A stretch of DNA of 14,157 nt from contig DAOTTZ010000110.1 in assembly GCA_034437535.1 (NCBI GenBank), positions 1-14,157 on the forward strand, in the 5' to 3' direction. Both the position numbers and the translations under genes were made by a program. Every line of letters starts with the position of its first letter. Position 1 is the stretch's first letter. Under the pieces are notes generated by a model. It searched no databases and had not been told where the DNA came from. It was given only the letters and a program-made list of their open reading frames with translations. The stretch is from J038 sp034437535. GTDB lineage: Bacteria > Chloroflexota > Anaerolineae > Aggregatilineales > Phototrophicaceae. Shown one piece after another: positions 13,783-14,157 of the stretch.

Positions 13783-14050
13783 TTAGCCTCCTTCAGTTTC
13801 TAAACGGGCATTGAGTGGGGTATCTTCATCCTGTAGAGCATTGACCGGCACGACGGCACGCTCACGGATCCAGGTCTGGGCGGCCTCGCGCTCGTCATTC
13901 GGGCGATCCATGAGGAATGCCGCGATCAAGCGGTCGTCCTTGAGCCACCAGATACCGAACGAATCGTCTTCCATCGAGCCACGTACAATATGGCGGTCAG
14001 CTTCGGATGCATCACCCCATACCTCATACGATAGGTCGAACACGTCAGAC
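13783..14050 (-). pseudogene. C-terminal remnant of an FAD-dependent NAD(P) oxidoreductase
   Basis: About 88 residues match the C-terminal (Reductase_C-like) domain of FAD-dependent pyridine-nucleotide oxidoreductases such as ferredoxin or nitrite reductase flavoproteins. They read SDVFDLSYEVWGD, then HIVRGSMEDDSFGIWWLKDDRLIAAF, then a closing helix. In intact members this follows a P.FxSD context and two Rossmann FAD/NAD domains. Upstream of about 14050 the homology-like pattern stops, the continuing frame meets TAG (inverse of 14125-14127), and the other two minus-strand frames meet TAA or TAG at about 14050-14072. The GTG at 14043 has no ribosome site, so a genuine 86-residue gene is less likely. 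The break may be a true deletion or rearrangement, or an assembly artefact near a contig end. Confidence 0.6.
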
Positions 14051-14157
14051 CTAGATTTCGCCCAAATTAAGTGTGGAATCGGCTTGTCGTTGTAGTATTC
14101 CTCGTAGACAGATGAGATACTTTGCTAGTGGATGATGCTGATTTAAGCGTATCTCGT
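14051..14157. other. Low-G+C stretch without recognisable gene at window end
   Basis: These 107 bases contain 45 G or C (42%, counted by hand), well below the rest of the window. No plausible start, domain motif or structured RNA was seen, and stops interrupt all three minus-strand frames. It borders the broken reductase end. Confidence 0.5.

Noticed and set aside
13783..14043. Independent 86-residue gene starting at GTG 14043
   Set aside because: There is no ribosome site before the GTG, and the sequence reads as the C-terminal domain of a larger reductase, so a remnant is more likely.

Overview
The window looks like a stretch of ordinary bacterial chromosome, most likely from the phylum Chloroflexota (Anaerolineae-like). 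This is inferred from roughly 57% G+C by hand-counted samples, secreted proteins with long Thr/Pro linkers, a MecA-type penicillin-binding protein, a class V aminotransferase paired with a short SerA, and many small neighbouring operons on both strands. No tRNA, rRNA, CRISPR array, insertion sequence or phage gene was seen, and genes fill almost all of the sequence.

Layout, left to right. (1) 2-1903 (+): the 3' part of a penicillin-binding transpeptidase with an NTF2-like (MecA_N-type) N-terminal domain, cut by the window edge. (2) 1905-3005 (+): a promoter, a STAS/SpoIIAA-like protein and an overlapping YqiA-like alpha/beta hydrolase. (3) 3002-3991 (-): DNA polymerase III delta' (holB), convergent with the hydrolase and sharing a 4-bp stop overlap. 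(4) 4112-6388 (+): a GH1 beta-glucosidase and a haloalkane-dehalogenase-like hydrolase in one operon, divergent from holB and ending at a hairpin. (5) 6464-7354 (+): a promoter, a small YkvA/DUF1232-like membrane protein and a translationally coupled lipoprotein. (6) 7362-8069 (-): a DsbA-like lipoprotein oxidoreductase whose stop mirrors that of the lipoprotein gene across an inverted repeat. (7) 8214-10278 (+): a class V aminotransferase and SerA, probably two of the three steps of serine synthesis. (8) 10291-11341 (+): a hairpin, a promoter and a secreted protein with three ~35-residue repeats. (9) 11338-12891 (-): a secreted beta-propeller protein related to glucose/sorbosone dehydrogenases, again with a 4-bp convergent stop overlap. 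(10) 12951-13781 (-): two tandem paralogous small stress-type proteins. (11) 13783 to about 14050 (-): the C-terminal remnant of an FAD-dependent NAD(P) oxidoreductase, broken upstream and next to a lower-G+C stretch that reaches the window end.

How the genes relate. Most neighbours are housekeeping or envelope functions (peptidoglycan cross-linking, clamp loading, serine synthesis, extracytoplasmic thiol chemistry, secreted proteins), and no single multi-gene system is evident. The features most worth following up are the secreted repeat protein of unknown function, the dehalogenase-like enzyme with Tyr in place of the near-invariant Trp beside its nucleophile, the propeller protein that seems to lack the catalytic His, the broken reductase next to the stress-gene pair, and the very tight convergent gene ends.
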